Origin: Grifola frondosa
Taxonomy: Eukaryota; Basidiomycota; Agaricomycetes; Polyporales; Grifolaceae
Direction: 5' to 3'
Assembly: GCA_001683735.1 (NCBI GenBank)
Contig: LUGG01000004.1
Coordinates: 1,550,001-1,614,000, forward strand
Length of the DNA: 64,000 bases
Part shown: one piece after another, positions 35,172-46,780 of the stretch
How the letters are laid out: each line of letters starts with the position of its first letter
How positions within the stretch are numbered: the first letter of the stretch is position 1
Program-made: the position numbers and the translations under genes
The notes under the pieces: model-generated
The model's input: the letters and a program-made list of their open reading frames with translations, nothing else
Databases searched by the model: none
What the model was told of the DNA's origin: nothing

Positions 35172-35575
35172 CTGCAATAACTTCTTCTACCGCACATATC
35201 ATCTGAACGCCCTATAAACGAACATACTGCTGCCAAACATCAGTTCCCCATGTATCCGCATACCATCTCTTTCAGAATTTTCCTTCTATTCAGCAGGCGC
35301 ACCACTACATAGCGATCCCCCATGCTGTATCCTCCCGGCTCCATTCCAATACATGGGCGCTTAACAAACGCGCGTACGTGACCGCAACTGAGTCACGAAT
35401 CCGTGACGGAAGCGAAATCCTCGCTCCTCAACGTGCCCGACGGTGGCACCGGCGCTCGCGACGCTTCTTCTTCTGTTGTGCATCTTCGAGCCTCTGTTTT
35501 CCCCCGCCTCGACGCCCCCACGCCCCTCTCACTTCTGACGCCACGTTGCGGACGCTGACACTGCAGAGCGACATC
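35172..35575. other. Gap between NTAQ1 and the BTB gene
   Basis: About 400 bases contain the NTAQ1 3' end and the promoter of the next gene. A palindrome-like CGTGACCGCAACTGAGTCACG (about 35376-35396) is visible, and an upstream frame from 35378 is in phase with the BTB start but lacks conserved sequence. Confidence 0.35.
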
Positions 35576-37317
35576 ATGAATGGCCACGGCGGACCCAGCA
35601 ACGGCGTGGTGGACACGCGGGAGGGCGAGTCGTACGCGCATCATACGGGGCCCTCGACCAGCGCAGGTGCAGGGGGTGCTCCTGGCCTAAATGGATATGT
35701 GCAGTGAGTGTCTGATGTCGTGCGTGGTGGGTGCGGCGTCGCGACTGCGGTGACTTGCATATTGACACCCCAGTTGTTGCGGGATTGCGTGGGTACGCAA
35801 GCCCTTTGAACTGCCACGAAGAGTGGGGATTGGGTGTGTTATACTTGATAGCGTACAGGCGCGTGTTTGTACGTTTTGGTGTGCACACACAGTTGTTCTA
35901 TGACGCTAGTGCCTTGCACGTCACTTCACAGAACTAGGGAACTTCTGCGATGTTGAAACGCATCCCAGAACGTTCATTGTAGCGCGCCGGACGTGCCACG
36001 GCGCCGCATTGGCGTCTTGGATTGGGCTGAGGTTTTCATGGTTCATTTCTGCGAATCTTATCCCATACGTACATGTCACTTTGGAACTGCATGCTGATGC
36101 ATTGTGCAGAACACCATCGCCATATCAGTTGCACAACGAAGAGATCGTGAATCACCTCTATCATGCAGGATTCCAGACTGGCGTGAGTCACTGCTCCTCT
36201 GCGGCTTCCTCGCCATCCGACTGATGCTCGCCGTTTACAGCACTACGCCGATACCATCTTGGTATGTGTCCTTGATACTGCCGATCGCGACCTGGAAATG
36301 CGTTCTTACGGTACTGTGGCCCCGGTGCAGCATGTCCACCAAAATGCGTACCGCCTGCACGCAATCATCCTCTCTCGTTCTCCATTCCTCGCTCACTTGA
36401 TGTCCACATCACCACAATCGGGTGGTCAGCGCACCATATTCGTACACCTCGAACACGAACCGGAGGTCACAGAAGAGGTGCGTGTGGTATCGTCTGCATT
36501 GCTCGTTCGGATCTCAGTGTTCAACTTTATTTGGCAGGGATTCGCGATAGGTAACTAGATTGTTTCGAAACCGTATTTGACACTTACCTTCCTCTCCAGC
36601 CCTCGGCTATCTATATTCATCCGTATCGCTCGGCCTAATCCGCCCGGAAAATGCCCGCAGCGTACTCGCAGGGGGCTGCCTCCTCGGAGGCATGGATGAC
36701 CTATGCGGGTACGCGTACGAGGTGTGCAAGCAATCCATCACCGTCGACAACATCTCCGCATGGCTCGAGTTCGTCGACGCGATCCCCCTCCCTCGGACGG
36801 CACCACGACGCCGATCGAGCAGCAACCGCTCCCGCCTCCACGCACGGCCGTCTTCGGATCGTACGCAGACCGCTTGCGCCGCGATGTCTTCCAGTTCCTG
36901 GTCGTCACACTGCCGCATATGCTCAACGTCGGCAGTGCCGCAACGCCGACGACGCCGAGTGCGGACGGCAGCGCGAGCGCTGATGCGGGGCGGGACACGC
37001 TGCTGCAGGTGTTCGCGCGTGTGCCGTTCGACCTGTTCAAGACCGCGGTGGAGTCGCCGACGTTCCAGATCGGTGAGCGACGCGCATCCTGCTGTGTAGT
37101 GCGCATTGGCTGATTGTGGCTGTTGTGTGCAGGGTCGGACCAGACGCGATTCAAGTTCGCGAAGGATGCGATCGAGCTGCGGAAGCGCGGGATCGCGCGG
37201 GGACAGGGCGCGGAGGAGACCGTCGTGCTCGCGTTCGGGGGGAGCAACTTCGGCGGGAGCGCGGTGCACGTCACGCGGAAGCTGCGCAGGCGGCCGCTGT
37301 GGAAGGTGAACTCGTAG
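35576..37317 (+). CDS. BTB/POZ domain protein with a 13-nt microexon
   Basis: The start at 35576 gives MNGHGGPSNGVVDTREGESY. After an unusually long first intron (about 35704-36111) come YQLHNEEIVNHLYHAGFQTG and, across a second intron, HYADTILVCVLDTADRDLEM, then AYRLHAIILSRSPFLAHLMS: the BTB core. A 13-nt exon (36538-36550) encodes GFAI and joins EE to LGYLYSSVSLGLIRPENARS. The BACK-like helical region has GMDDLCGYAYEVCKQSITVD and DRLRRDVFQFLVVTLPHML. The C-terminus contains FQIGSDQTRFKFAKDAIELR and ends RRPLWKVNS. All junctions keep frame. This differs from the lineage-expanded BTB family at 6159-7236 and looks like a conserved single-copy type. Role unknown; Cullin-3 adaptor is one possibility. 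Confidence 0.82.
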
Positions 37318-37649
37318 AGCGTGCGCCGCGCGCCTGTCGGTCTGTTGTTCATAGTGTCCTGTGATTGTCTGCTGCTCGTCCGTCGATATCTTGCATCCTA
37401 TTTTCGTCGTGTTCGTCGTCCTCGTTTGTTGTTTCGGTTCCCAATACTATCGTCGTCCCGGAAGGGCATGATCGCGCTGCATGCTTTGGTGTTCGTCTGG
37501 TTATGCTCCGAGTTGATGGATCGATCCGAAGACTTCTTGGTTGCGGGCTGGAACTCCTTTTGACGCGTTGTTCTGTTTCGACGCGAGTCTCAGCGAAGTC
37601 CGCGACGCGCACTGTGGTGGTGACAAAATTTACAATCATCCTACACGAT

Positions 37650-38640
37650 AAGTTCTGCCTAACAACAAAGAACTCTTAAATGATGTCGGACAGGCTCCAG
37701 TGGAATGAATTCAGGCATGGGAAAACGTATCTGCTGGAGATTAGCTGAAAGCTCGCCTAGGTAAAGTGTCCCAGTTATGTCGACAAGTTTCTGTTACGAC
37801 GAACATTCCTAGGCCTGCCATTCCGTGCATCTATACACACGTGTTTTGCTATCACGGTTTGGTCAGATTGTCGCACGGACAGCGTATCGACGCCAAGTTC
37901 CAAAGAGGCTCAAGTGTGCTCGGCACCTAAGGGACTAACATTCCCTCAAGGATCCATCTACTATCGGCTTCAAGCCGCGTTCCAACCACACTTGCTTTCT
38001 GAAGGATAGCACCAAGACTGTGCGACAAACCAACAATCGTAACGTCGGTAAACTTGCCCAGTCGCTGAAAATGCTGATAGCTATCTTCAAAGTAAGTATT
38101 TCGTCTAGTGCCTTAGCAGTCATTAAATCGACTTCTTTCTACGTAGCCAGTTCCGCCTAACAAAGATCTCTAGAACGACATATGATAGGCTCCCAGCAGA
38201 ATGAATCAAGACGATAGTCAGCTGAAGCCCGGCATAGTCTAGGTAAGTACACCAGTTGTATCGCCTTTCTGTTATACCGACGAACGTTCCTAGGTCTGTG
38301 CTTCCATGCATCTATCACCGTGTCTTGCTATCCTCATGGTTTGGTCATCAGATGGCTGCATGGACGACATGCTAACGTTAGTACTAGTTCATGCTAAGTT
38401 CCTAAGAGGCTCGAGTATGCTCGGAACCTAAGTTAGACAGCTTGCTTTCAGCCCTCATAGCTCCACCACTATCGGTCCCCAGCCGCGCTCCAGTTGCATT
38501 CGCCTTGTAAAGAATGGCGCGAAGATTGTGCGGCGCACGGCCGCCACTGAACTTTGGTAAGCTCGCTCAGTGGCCGCAGATGTCAATGGATATATTCTTC
38601 GAGGTGAGCGGTTAGTCCCGCGCCTTCATCGCAATCGATG
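37650..38640 (+). repeat. Diverged tandem duplication, unit about 499 bp
   Basis: Unit 1 starts AGTTCTGCCTAAC at 37650 and unit 2 starts AGTTCCGCCTAAC at 38149. Matching landmarks recur in order: GGCTCC(C)AG..GAATGAAT, CTAGGTAA..CCAGTT, GACGAAC.TTCCTAGG, CATCTAT, GGTTTGGTCA, AAGTTCC.AAGAGGCTC, CTTGCTTTC, and CACTATCGG/CTACTATCGG..CAGCCGCG/AAGCCGCG. Identity is roughly 70 percent by eye, so the duplication is old. No protein is encoded consistently in both units. Confidence 0.7.
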
Positions 38641-40372
38641 TTGACTCCGTATGATATAGGTCGAAGTGAACTCCGCGCTAAGAACGCCAGGCAATATCTG
38701 GATAGCGGCTCGACGCAATATTCCGCATTTCCCTAGTAACTGTCCTCCCGATCTGTCTGAACCACCATACGCTTCTCTAGGTTTTCGAACGGGTTTGCGA
38801 TGTGGGCTCTCTTCATCTCATATCTGTAAGCTAGTATTCCGTGTCTGATACGCTGTTGTGAACAGGCGTGCAGTACCCAACGAGCGCTCAAAGTGGATCT
38901 TTTCCGTCCAAGTTCAATTTTGCTCTGCTTTCTGGTGGCCAGTGAGGCCGTATATGTGCATGTACTGCTGCTCGTTCCCTCACGGCCTTACCCATAACAT
39001 GAAGAAACACACCGCTCTACGGAATAGTTCAAGAACAACTGGCTTGAGTTCGAGATATTCGAGTTACCTCCTGCCGTAAAGAGCCCTCGCCGTACGTTTG
39101 GTGTTTTAGTTTATGTGAAAGCTCACGGCTCCCAAGGTTCATCTCATGTAATAACCTAACATTAGCGTCATGGCGTCGAGAAATTGATTTTTCACTAGTA
39201 TTCGAGCAAGTTTGACCAAGTTGGGTTACAATGATCTCCAGTCCAGTTCATTCAACTGATGAAACAATCGCGAGAGCTTTCGCTGCGCAGTATGTTTGAA
39301 CCTTCATAATGAAGAGTCGCCGATACTGACCATAAATTCTAGTAGCTTGAAAGAAAATCCGTCCTAAGGCAACCTGTTCTCAGCGTGCCGGCGCATCTAC
39401 TTGCGAAATCGTATGCATCCTATTGTCCATCTTAGACACAACCGTGGATAAGTCTTTCTTGCCTTCTCTTCTGGAACGCAACCGAACTACCTTCTTTTCC
39501 GGCACTGCTCGTTGCAGACGGATTTGGCAAGCACATTACTCCAGAGCAATTCACTGCAATTATTCATACATTTCTTACAGAGTCCGCCCATACACGTCAA
39601 GGGTCAAGCAGATCTTGTCTACTTGACGACATCGGCTTCATCAACTTGTACTCCTTCAAGCTTTCAGCAATTTTGGAAATAGGTTCAGGTGATCGTGTTT
39701 TGGGCAAAGCTCACACGGCCGTTGCTTTATCCTCGGTCGTCATGGATCAACCAAGTCTATCTTGCTTGCAACCGGCACTGGATCTGCTCACGCACCGATG
39801 GATATCGTCTTTAAAGTGACTTCTACAACCCAGGAGGCACGTTGATTTGCCGCCTTCGTTTCAATCAAGTCGCGTCGAGACTAGTAGGGCCCATCTGCGT
39901 GTTCCAATTAGCTCGGCTCTCCAAAGGGTATCGCGCCATGTTCATGTCGAAGGATGCCAAATAGAATTGGTCCGTTACTCCACGGAATATCTCAAAAATT
40001 TATCTCGTCGTCCCGATGACCTCGCTCAACCCTGGTGTGTTTCTTCTTCGAACGATCGTGCAAAGCAGGTTGTCTCCATTTCTGGTGCAGTTTGATGTTG
40101 GTGTAGCTATATGGCGCCGAAGGAGCGTCAGAGTTAGGTCTTGTCAATTGAGTCCGCTTGTGGGACCGCAGGTATGATCGATCTCTATCCGCATCGATGC
40201 ATCGGTATTCACTCAAACAAACCCCAGCGTACAGAGAGGCCTTCTCAAGAAAAGTACTTCGAAAAGGAGACTTTCAGCATCGATGTCTTCGACCTGCTAC
40301 CCGCCGCGGCAGCCCTAATCGTACGCTCATCGTGTTCCTCTCTCCGTTTGACAAGCCCACCCCTCCTCTCTA

Positions 40373-41245
40373 GTGACAAAACACCATTTCCGCCACTTAC
40401 AAGCCGGCATTTGCAAGCATCGCCCGACAGTATCAAGCAGTCCGCCATTCAGATCAAAAGCAGCTGGCTCAATTCGTGACCACGTTACCGATTGCAGGTC
40501 CCCTGTAAGCCGTGGCACGATCAGTCCCAATCCCAGTTCCAGCTCGCAGCCAGTCGACACCTCATCGTTAACGCTTGGACGTGGTCGAATGGGAAGAAGG
40601 CAGACTGTTCCGATAATCGCCGAGCCTCCAAGAGAATATCGAAATGAGCAAGGATGGATCAGGCTCGGCATTAACACCCAGCGCACCACCGACATCCCAG
40701 AAGAGCTCACACCGCCAGGTCCGTCCCCCCTCTCGCGCTCCCCGACGTCCACTCTGCTCCGGCTCGCAGTTCAACGGGAGGCCTCCGCCGCCCCCAGCTG
40801 GACCCGCTGCTCCAGAACAAGCAACGGTCCAACGCCCATGAAGTGGCACTCCGAGAAAAGGTGGACCGCGACCGCTTGCGAGCCGAGCCAGACACACACC
40901 GAGCGGCGGCTGCCAACCTCTGCAAACGCGCTGGAGATGCCGTCCTCCTGGCCGCGCACTTCTCGCCGCCGAGGTCTGGTAAGACGGGCTCACGGCCCAG
41001 TTCGACGCCGCCGTCCCGTCGCATCCTGCCTGCCCGACGCCAAGGCGTACGCCATCTCAGCATCCGCGCATGTGCGCAATGCAGGTGTGCACGGAGCCCG
41101 TATTCGAGGAACGCCGCGGTCTTCTGGCCTGCGCGCGGAGTGTGGCGGCTGCATGGTCGTCATATCGGGGTGCCGCGCGATGGTATGCGCGTGCTCTGAG
41201 CAGCGTATGCCCGCTTTTTTGGTTTTGGTTTTGATAGATACTTAG
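40373..41245 (+). CDS. Doubtful hypothetical reading frame
   Basis: An uninterrupted 290-codon frame with no recognised domain. Within the region, a different frame around 40830-40970 reads ALREKVDRDRLRAEPDTHRA followed by AAANLCKRAGDAVLLAAHF. This is more gene-like (heptad-like Ala/Leu/Arg pattern) than the long frame itself. Competing long frames on the minus strand reflect GC-rich composition. It may be a decayed coiled-coil protein gene. I would not rely on these boundaries. Confidence 0.2.
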   Translation: MTKHHFRHLQAGICKHRPTVSSSPPFRSKAAGSIRDHVTDCRSPVSRGTISPNPSSSSQPVDTSSLTLGRGRMGRRQTVPIIAEPPREYRNEQGWIRLGINTQRTTDIPEELTPPGPSPLSRSPTSTLLRLAVQREASAAPSWTRCSRTSNGPTPMKWHSEKRWTATACEPSQTHTERRLPTSANALEMPSSWPRTSRRRGLVRRAHGPVRRRRPVASCLPDAKAYAISASAHVRNAGVHGARIRGTPRSSGLRAECGGCMVVISGCRAMVCACSEQRMPAFLVLVLIDT

Positions 41246-42342
41246 ATAGATCTTGGTCGGTCGGACGACTTCGGTACGGGATGTCCCACCAGGACTAAGA
41301 AAGCGAGCAAACGACATCAGTACGCGCCAACGAGGAGCACGAGATCGGACGTCCACCCATCCATCCATCGCCCAAATTATCCGAACAACGACTCCACTTC
41401 CTTTGGAAAGTACTCGACATGTCAGGTTGTTACTCGCATCGGCTCCCAGGCTCTACATCAGCACATACCAATACCAGTATAGTGGGCCCGATCTCTCTTT
41501 CGACTTCCCCGCATCCTCGCATCCTGGCAGTACACATCTGGGAGATAAGGAACGGAGCCACCACAGACAGTTTTTCTCCGAACGATTCGGAGCAATTTGG
41601 ATTCCCCGCAAGTACTCGCACGCCACACGATGATGTATGTATATATTCGGGCAAGCACAATGATAAGTACATTCCAAAATAGGGCACTACTTGTGGAGCA
41701 GCGGGACGCTGTCTTTGTGTATCTCGATACGAACGCGCAGCGCGCTCAGCGCCCCTTCAGACCATCACCCAACGCGCCGCCGCCGCCGCCCGCCGCCACT
41801 TAGTGCACTCGACGCTCACATCACACCTGGGCAGATACGATGGGAAGGCGTGACGGAGATGAACGTTGGTGACGGAAGTAATCGAGTCAATGATGAGATG
41901 GAACTATCCGAGTCAATGATGTGGGGTAATTGAATGATCGCATCGGTGTGGGGGTATATATATACATCGCGACTGCGGGTTTGCCTCCCCCTCCAGGCTA
42001 CAGCGCCCCAAGAGACGGGCGGCGCTGGGATCAAACGAATCATGTGTGTGTTCGTGCTGTGCGCGACGTGGATGTCACTCGTGTGTTCGAACGTGGAGCG
42101 GGGAAGTATGTGTGGGAGAAGCGAACTTCATTCCGAGTTTGCGTTCGGGTCTCGAGGGAAAGATGGAGCTTATTTGATTGATCTGGGCGTGCGGCGTGCG
42201 ATCGAGGGCACGAGATCGGAGTGCGTGGATGGGAGTGAAGCAAAAGAAGCGCATCGTGGGCGCGAACAGGCCGGAGCTTAAGTTCGAGAGCGGCAGTAGT
42301 GGCGGCGGCGGCAGCAGCAGTGGCTGTAGTGCGATGCAGGCC

Positions 42343-43207
42343 TCAGGCTTTCCACGCGCGACGTACCACCCTACGAAAGATCTGTGCCGTCTCCTGCTTA
42401 CTCTGCAACGCCGCGTTGTGACCGATGCACACGGGGCACGGAAGCATATACCTATACGAAGCGAGCGCACGTGATGAGCATGACTGGACGCGGAGAGCAG
42501 TGGATAGCGCACGTACCCCGGGCTGTCGACGAAGACGTCCGGGTACGCGAGGCTGCGTGGCGAGTGAGTCAGCAGCCGCGGCGAGAAGCAGGACGAGGGA
42601 ACGCGTACCGTAACGCCGCACTGGCGCTGCGCGCGCTGACGTTGCGCTTGCCGTCGCACGCCGAGCACGGGAAGCGGGAACGCAGGTGGGTGCCGCGCAC
42701 GCGTATGAGCTGCGCGCCGTGGCCGCAGTCGGTGTCCCAGTCGAGTGCGAGCGTGTCGTCGCGCGCGAACCACGGCTGCGGGCCGGGGTCCTCGTGTTCT
42801 GTGTTGGGGGTGTCCTGCTGCTTGCTCTCAGCGTCCGTGGTGAGCGTGCCGGGGACGCGCCAGTAATCCGGGGCGACGCGCACGTCGTCGTTCTCGACAC
42901 TGAGGGGTCCGCGGATAGACGCGTCTACGGGGGAGAACGCGAAATGCGGCTGACGCGCGTGTAGCGTAATCTCGGCGTTCTCGGCGCTGCGCACTATGTC
43001 GACGTGCGTAAGGAGGAAAAGGGCGGAATTGGAGGAGGCAAGGCAGAGAGGCGTGAAGCGGAGGGCGTCGCGGAGGTTCTGGAGGGCAACTTCGGTGCGG
43101 AGGGCGGCGTGCACTGCGCGCGAGGTGCGGAGGAGGGCGACGCGCGAGGGCGGGTCCATGTGGGACAGAATTTTGTAGCAGAGCTCGGCGGGGAGTTTTG
43201 TGTCCAT
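42343..43207 (-). CDS. F-box-like protein with paired CxxC motifs
   Basis: The start at 43207 gives KLPAELCYKILSHMDPPSRV followed by ALLRTSRAVHAALR, which fits an F-box (LP..L..IL..L.P..R..L....R). A middle region includes LTHVDIVRSAENAEITLHAR and WFARDDTLALDWDTDCGHGA. The exon ends in FPCSACDGKRN and a Ser/Ala stretch. A 157-nt intron (42452-42608) joins it in frame to YMLPCPVCIGHNAALQSKQE and RRVVRRAWKA, stop at 42343. The spliced protein therefore has CSAC and CPVC about 20 residues apart, a plausible zinc ribbon or knuckle, with a basic C-terminus. F-box proteins recruit substrates to SCF ubiquitin ligases, so a zinc-binding tail could be the substrate-recognition part (inference). No close family is recognised. 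Confidence 0.6.
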
Positions 43208-44716
43208 GAGGAGCTATGTGGGTGGGGAGGGGAGATGGGAGTGGAAAGAGAGGAGGAAGTGGGGACGAGCGACGGCATGAATATAGACGGATGGGGATGG
43301 GAAAGGGAGGGTGCGCATGACGATGTAGGTATGGGGATGGGAATAGGATGGGTAATACGGGCGGGTGAGAAGGGAAATGGACGAGCTAGTGGGGCCCACA
43401 TACCATGTGTTACGGCGCAAGTGCGCTGCTTGCGAATGCGATCTGCGTCGAAGCGGGCATCGCTGCGACCATGAACCCATCCCTTTATACAAATGAAACC
43501 GCTGTGAATCGGTGTCGGAACAGTTCTCAATGCAGCAATGCTCGGAGCAGCACAGCCCGAAAGAGTACCAGAGCCCGAAACAGCCAGGAACATGTTCGTA
43601 TCTAACTTTTGTCACGGGTTCAAATGGAAGTCCAGCCCAAAGAACTCTTCCGCTTCTGTCTCCATTTGGTCGCAACGTGGTGCCAAGGGTCCCACTCTGT
43701 AGACGCCCAATACCGCGACTCGTCACACCCATGTCACACTCGCGACCGCCGAGAATTCATCGAACCGTTTCATTCATCTAGAGTTTCCCTAAACATGCCC
43801 TCAAGCCCCTCGATGCTGCAATACGCATTCTAGCTCAACCTTGCATTTTCCCGTGAGTTTTTAGACCATTCCTTTAAGCGAGCAGTCTCCAACGCCACTA
43901 GTATTGTCGTAGGCACCACCCGGCCCGATATCGAGAGGGAGTCCCTCAAGCGAATTTGACTGTATGCACAGCCCAATCTGATTTTGTTTGACGTCTCTCT
44001 CGCCAAGGCAAACTCAAGGCACATTGTCACAAGCTCTGCAATATATTATGCATACTACGTCGTACGAGTTGACGCATGCAGCTTCAGGATCACTTCTTCA
44101 CTCACTTCTCCTTGGCTCCCAGACGGTCTAGATGGCTCAACTCGTGTGACACATACTAGTGGCCGATGTCGCACAGTTGTCTAGTGGACGTGCACTAGTC
44201 ATGTTGCAAACTCAATCTCTACGCGTTAAACCCAGTCTGTACATCTAGAGCTCCTCGCGCGCGTCCTGCTATCGCTTCCGACCTCCTCCCGAAAAATTTG
44301 GACTGGTGTCGCCTGCGCCATTGACTGATGTGGCTGTAGCGCCAGTCTCCCTGCGCTACCCGATGCCTGCGTAACCTTAATTAAAAGAGCCTGGGTTTCG
44401 CTGTGATTGAACTAGCGAAGCAAGTACCGTCGCCACTTTGTTTCACGCTGTCTCGCTCTGAAGTGACACTCGCGATTCGACTGCGGCGGTCGCCATGCTC
44501 GTCAGCATGACAGTCTCCAGGAAATTATCTCGAGATAGCAGGGCTCGAGCAATCCTTTCCAGCTCTCTCGCTGCCGAGCTTCGCTCGCGCGAGCATTACT
44601 ACGATACCTACAGCTGCCAATATCTCCCGCGATGTCTCGACATCCGATATGCTCCACGCAACCGTATACGCCACGCCGCTGACGCGGTACCCGCGCACGC
44701 CTTCCCACGTCCCCGT

Positions 44717-45240
44717 CTCTCAAAATAGTGGATAAATCACTGTCGCCGCATTTCGAATCCCCGCATGTGTAGGTATGTTACTCGGATAATAGGTGTGAAT
44801 CGCTGCCCACGGCAGGCCGACTGGAAGCCAGCGTCGTCAGTTGATCGAGGCGCCGCTCATTTACCGCGCAAAGCCTCACCCCCGGAAGAACAGTTGCGGT
44901 CCCTACAAAATCTCTGAACGCCGGTGTTGTCTCGTAAGGTACATTTTTCGGCTCGAAATAATTTGCATCTGACCTATCAGCAGCGTGATAAGTAGTCTCG
45001 CACAACACGACTGTCCTCTCAAAATAGTGGGCCAACCACAGTCCCCGCTTTTGGAGTCTCCGCATGCGTAGGTATGCTATTTGGATGATAGGTGTCGATC
45101 ACTACCCACAGCAGACCGATTGGAAGCTGGTGTCGTCAGTTGCGTGAGGCGCTGCTCGTTTACCGCGCGCAGCCTCCCCCTGGAAGAGCAGCTGTGGCCC
45201 GCAAAATACTTGCAACCGCCGGCGTTGTGTAAGTGAAGTG
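44717..45240 (+). repeat. Tandem duplication, unit about 299 bp
   Basis: CTCTCAAAATAGTGG occurs at 44717 and 45016. The order that follows is the same in both units: CCGCATG.GTAGGTATG, GGAT.ATAGGTGT, CCCAC.GCAG.CCGA.TGGAAGC, GTCGTCAGTTG, GAGGCGC.GCTC.TTTACCGCGC, CCGGCGTTGT. Unit 2 is truncated or diverges at about 45240. No coding potential is shared. Confidence 0.7.
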
Positions 45241-46603
45241 CGGAACGGAGACTGTAGGAAACAGGGTGCCCGGGGTGTCCGCATTCTCGAGACGAAGAAC
45301 AGGATATACTAAGCCTTCGTGGTTTACCCTGTGAGGATTTGCAATATACTGCAATACAATATGTCCATCAGGTAAGCTCGAATCTTACTTGTAATTCTTG
45401 GGTGCCTTTTGGCCACTTATTTCTTCAAATTTCGGGTTATCTTATTTTTTTCCAGGCATTTCAGGCGGAAAAGTAGAATTGGAGTTTGCTGATTCTCTTT
45501 CACGAGTAGCTGAAGCTATTGATGATTATTGACATCACGCGTATGCCTGCTCGACACTATAGTGGGACCTACTAACAGCGAGGACTATCTATTGCATTGC
45601 TAATAGGTCAGATGGACATCGTTCCAAGCCAAAAAGCATAACTCACGAGACAAGCATCTGCAGCTGCCGACACTTCGTCCATTCGTCCTCGCAAGCTACC
45701 CCTCGCATGTCAACATCAGGAAGCATCGCGTCGCCCTCTGGTGCCGGACGTCCAGGCTGTGCGCGTCTGTGTTTCTCGCGCCCCACAGGACCCGCGACCC
45801 GAATAGTGAGCAAATCGGAGGCTTACCTAGTCCGATCCGTCCCCTCAATGCTAGCCTGCTACTTCGATGACGGGCTGCCTGCTATCCCGACTCCATGCAT
45901 ACGGTTCCGACGATTCGCCGAAAGCCGTGCTCGACCCAAACATGGTCGCGGCTTGCAAGACACCCGGGCGCTAAATTCCAGGATTTGATATCCCCGTACC
46001 GCCATGCGCATGCTGCTCACAAATAAGGCGCGCGTGTGCACCCGGACGACTAGCTTTGCTGGACGAGAAGTCGTCGTCTCTGAGAAACAGCCCTGTTTCA
46101 TACGCAGGCTGGGAATAATGCACGTCTGATTGATCGGGAACACAACAGGTAGCACTAACACTTCGTGACTATGACAGGTGTATACTGCTCGGAGTGGAGA
46201 AGCCTTGGGAAGGAGACAGCTGTCTTCTTGCGCACACATGGACCACAAATCGTCATTCTCGTTTCACGCTGCTATGAGATCGCCACTCATCCAGCGGAGT
46301 TATTCCTCCTCCGTGGCGCGTCATCAATCGATGACCATTATTTTTAGTAAAACCGTCGGCGATGAACAACACTTCCCGTTCCAAACTGACATAGGCTCGC
46401 CATATTCAGACCCTTCCGCTCCATAGTTCGCCTCCTTCAACACGCGAATCCGAAGAACTCGCACGGGGTGCGGGATTCCCGGGGTCCGCGCAAGTGCAAC
46501 CGAAATGCCCCAAACGCCCTTGATATGATCCCTCGAAGTGATCATAAGAAGACGTTCAGATGACGGATCGAGAATGTGGCGGATATCCGGTGCGCAAATA
46601 CTG

Positions 46604-46780
46604 ACTGTTTGTGGTACTGCGTTCACATCGCAATGTTGCATTCGTGGCGCATTGTGGCTGTTTGTGGCACTACGTTCACATCGCGGAATTTGTACGTGCC
46701 ATTAATCGTTCCTTGTGGCTGTTTCTGGCATTACGTTCACATCGCAGTATTGTGCATACCATTCATGGCGCGTTGTGGCT
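46604..46780 (+). repeat. Three-copy tandem repeat, unit about 54-62 bp
   Basis: Copies start at 46604, 46658 and 46718. The shared core is CTGTTTGTGGCACTACGTTC followed by ACATCGC, then a variable part ending in CATTCGTGGCGCATTGTGG or similar. Copies differ at several positions, so this is an aged minisatellite. Confidence 0.7.

Larger units (their letters stand above)
37318..42342. other. Gene-poor region with tandem repeat and weak coding candidates
   Basis: A diverged tandem duplication occupies 37650-38640. A plus-strand stretch around 39500-39830 looks protein-like (FGKHITPEQFTAIIHTFLTE and later LDDIGFINLYSFKLSAILEI) but is broken and has no recognised domain. A long frame at 40373-41245 is listed separately. 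TC-rich and CGC-rich simple sequence occurs at 41780-41810 and 42300-42325. Confidence 0.4.

Noticed and set aside
42384..43474. Long plus-strand frames through the F-box gene region
   Set aside because: They are shadows of the GC-rich minus-strand gene, which has clear protein motifs and a consistent splice.
44740..44765. TTTCGAATCCCCGCA-like string as a tRNA T-arm
   Set aside because: No matching acceptor, D or anticodon arms nearby, and it is part of a tandem duplication.
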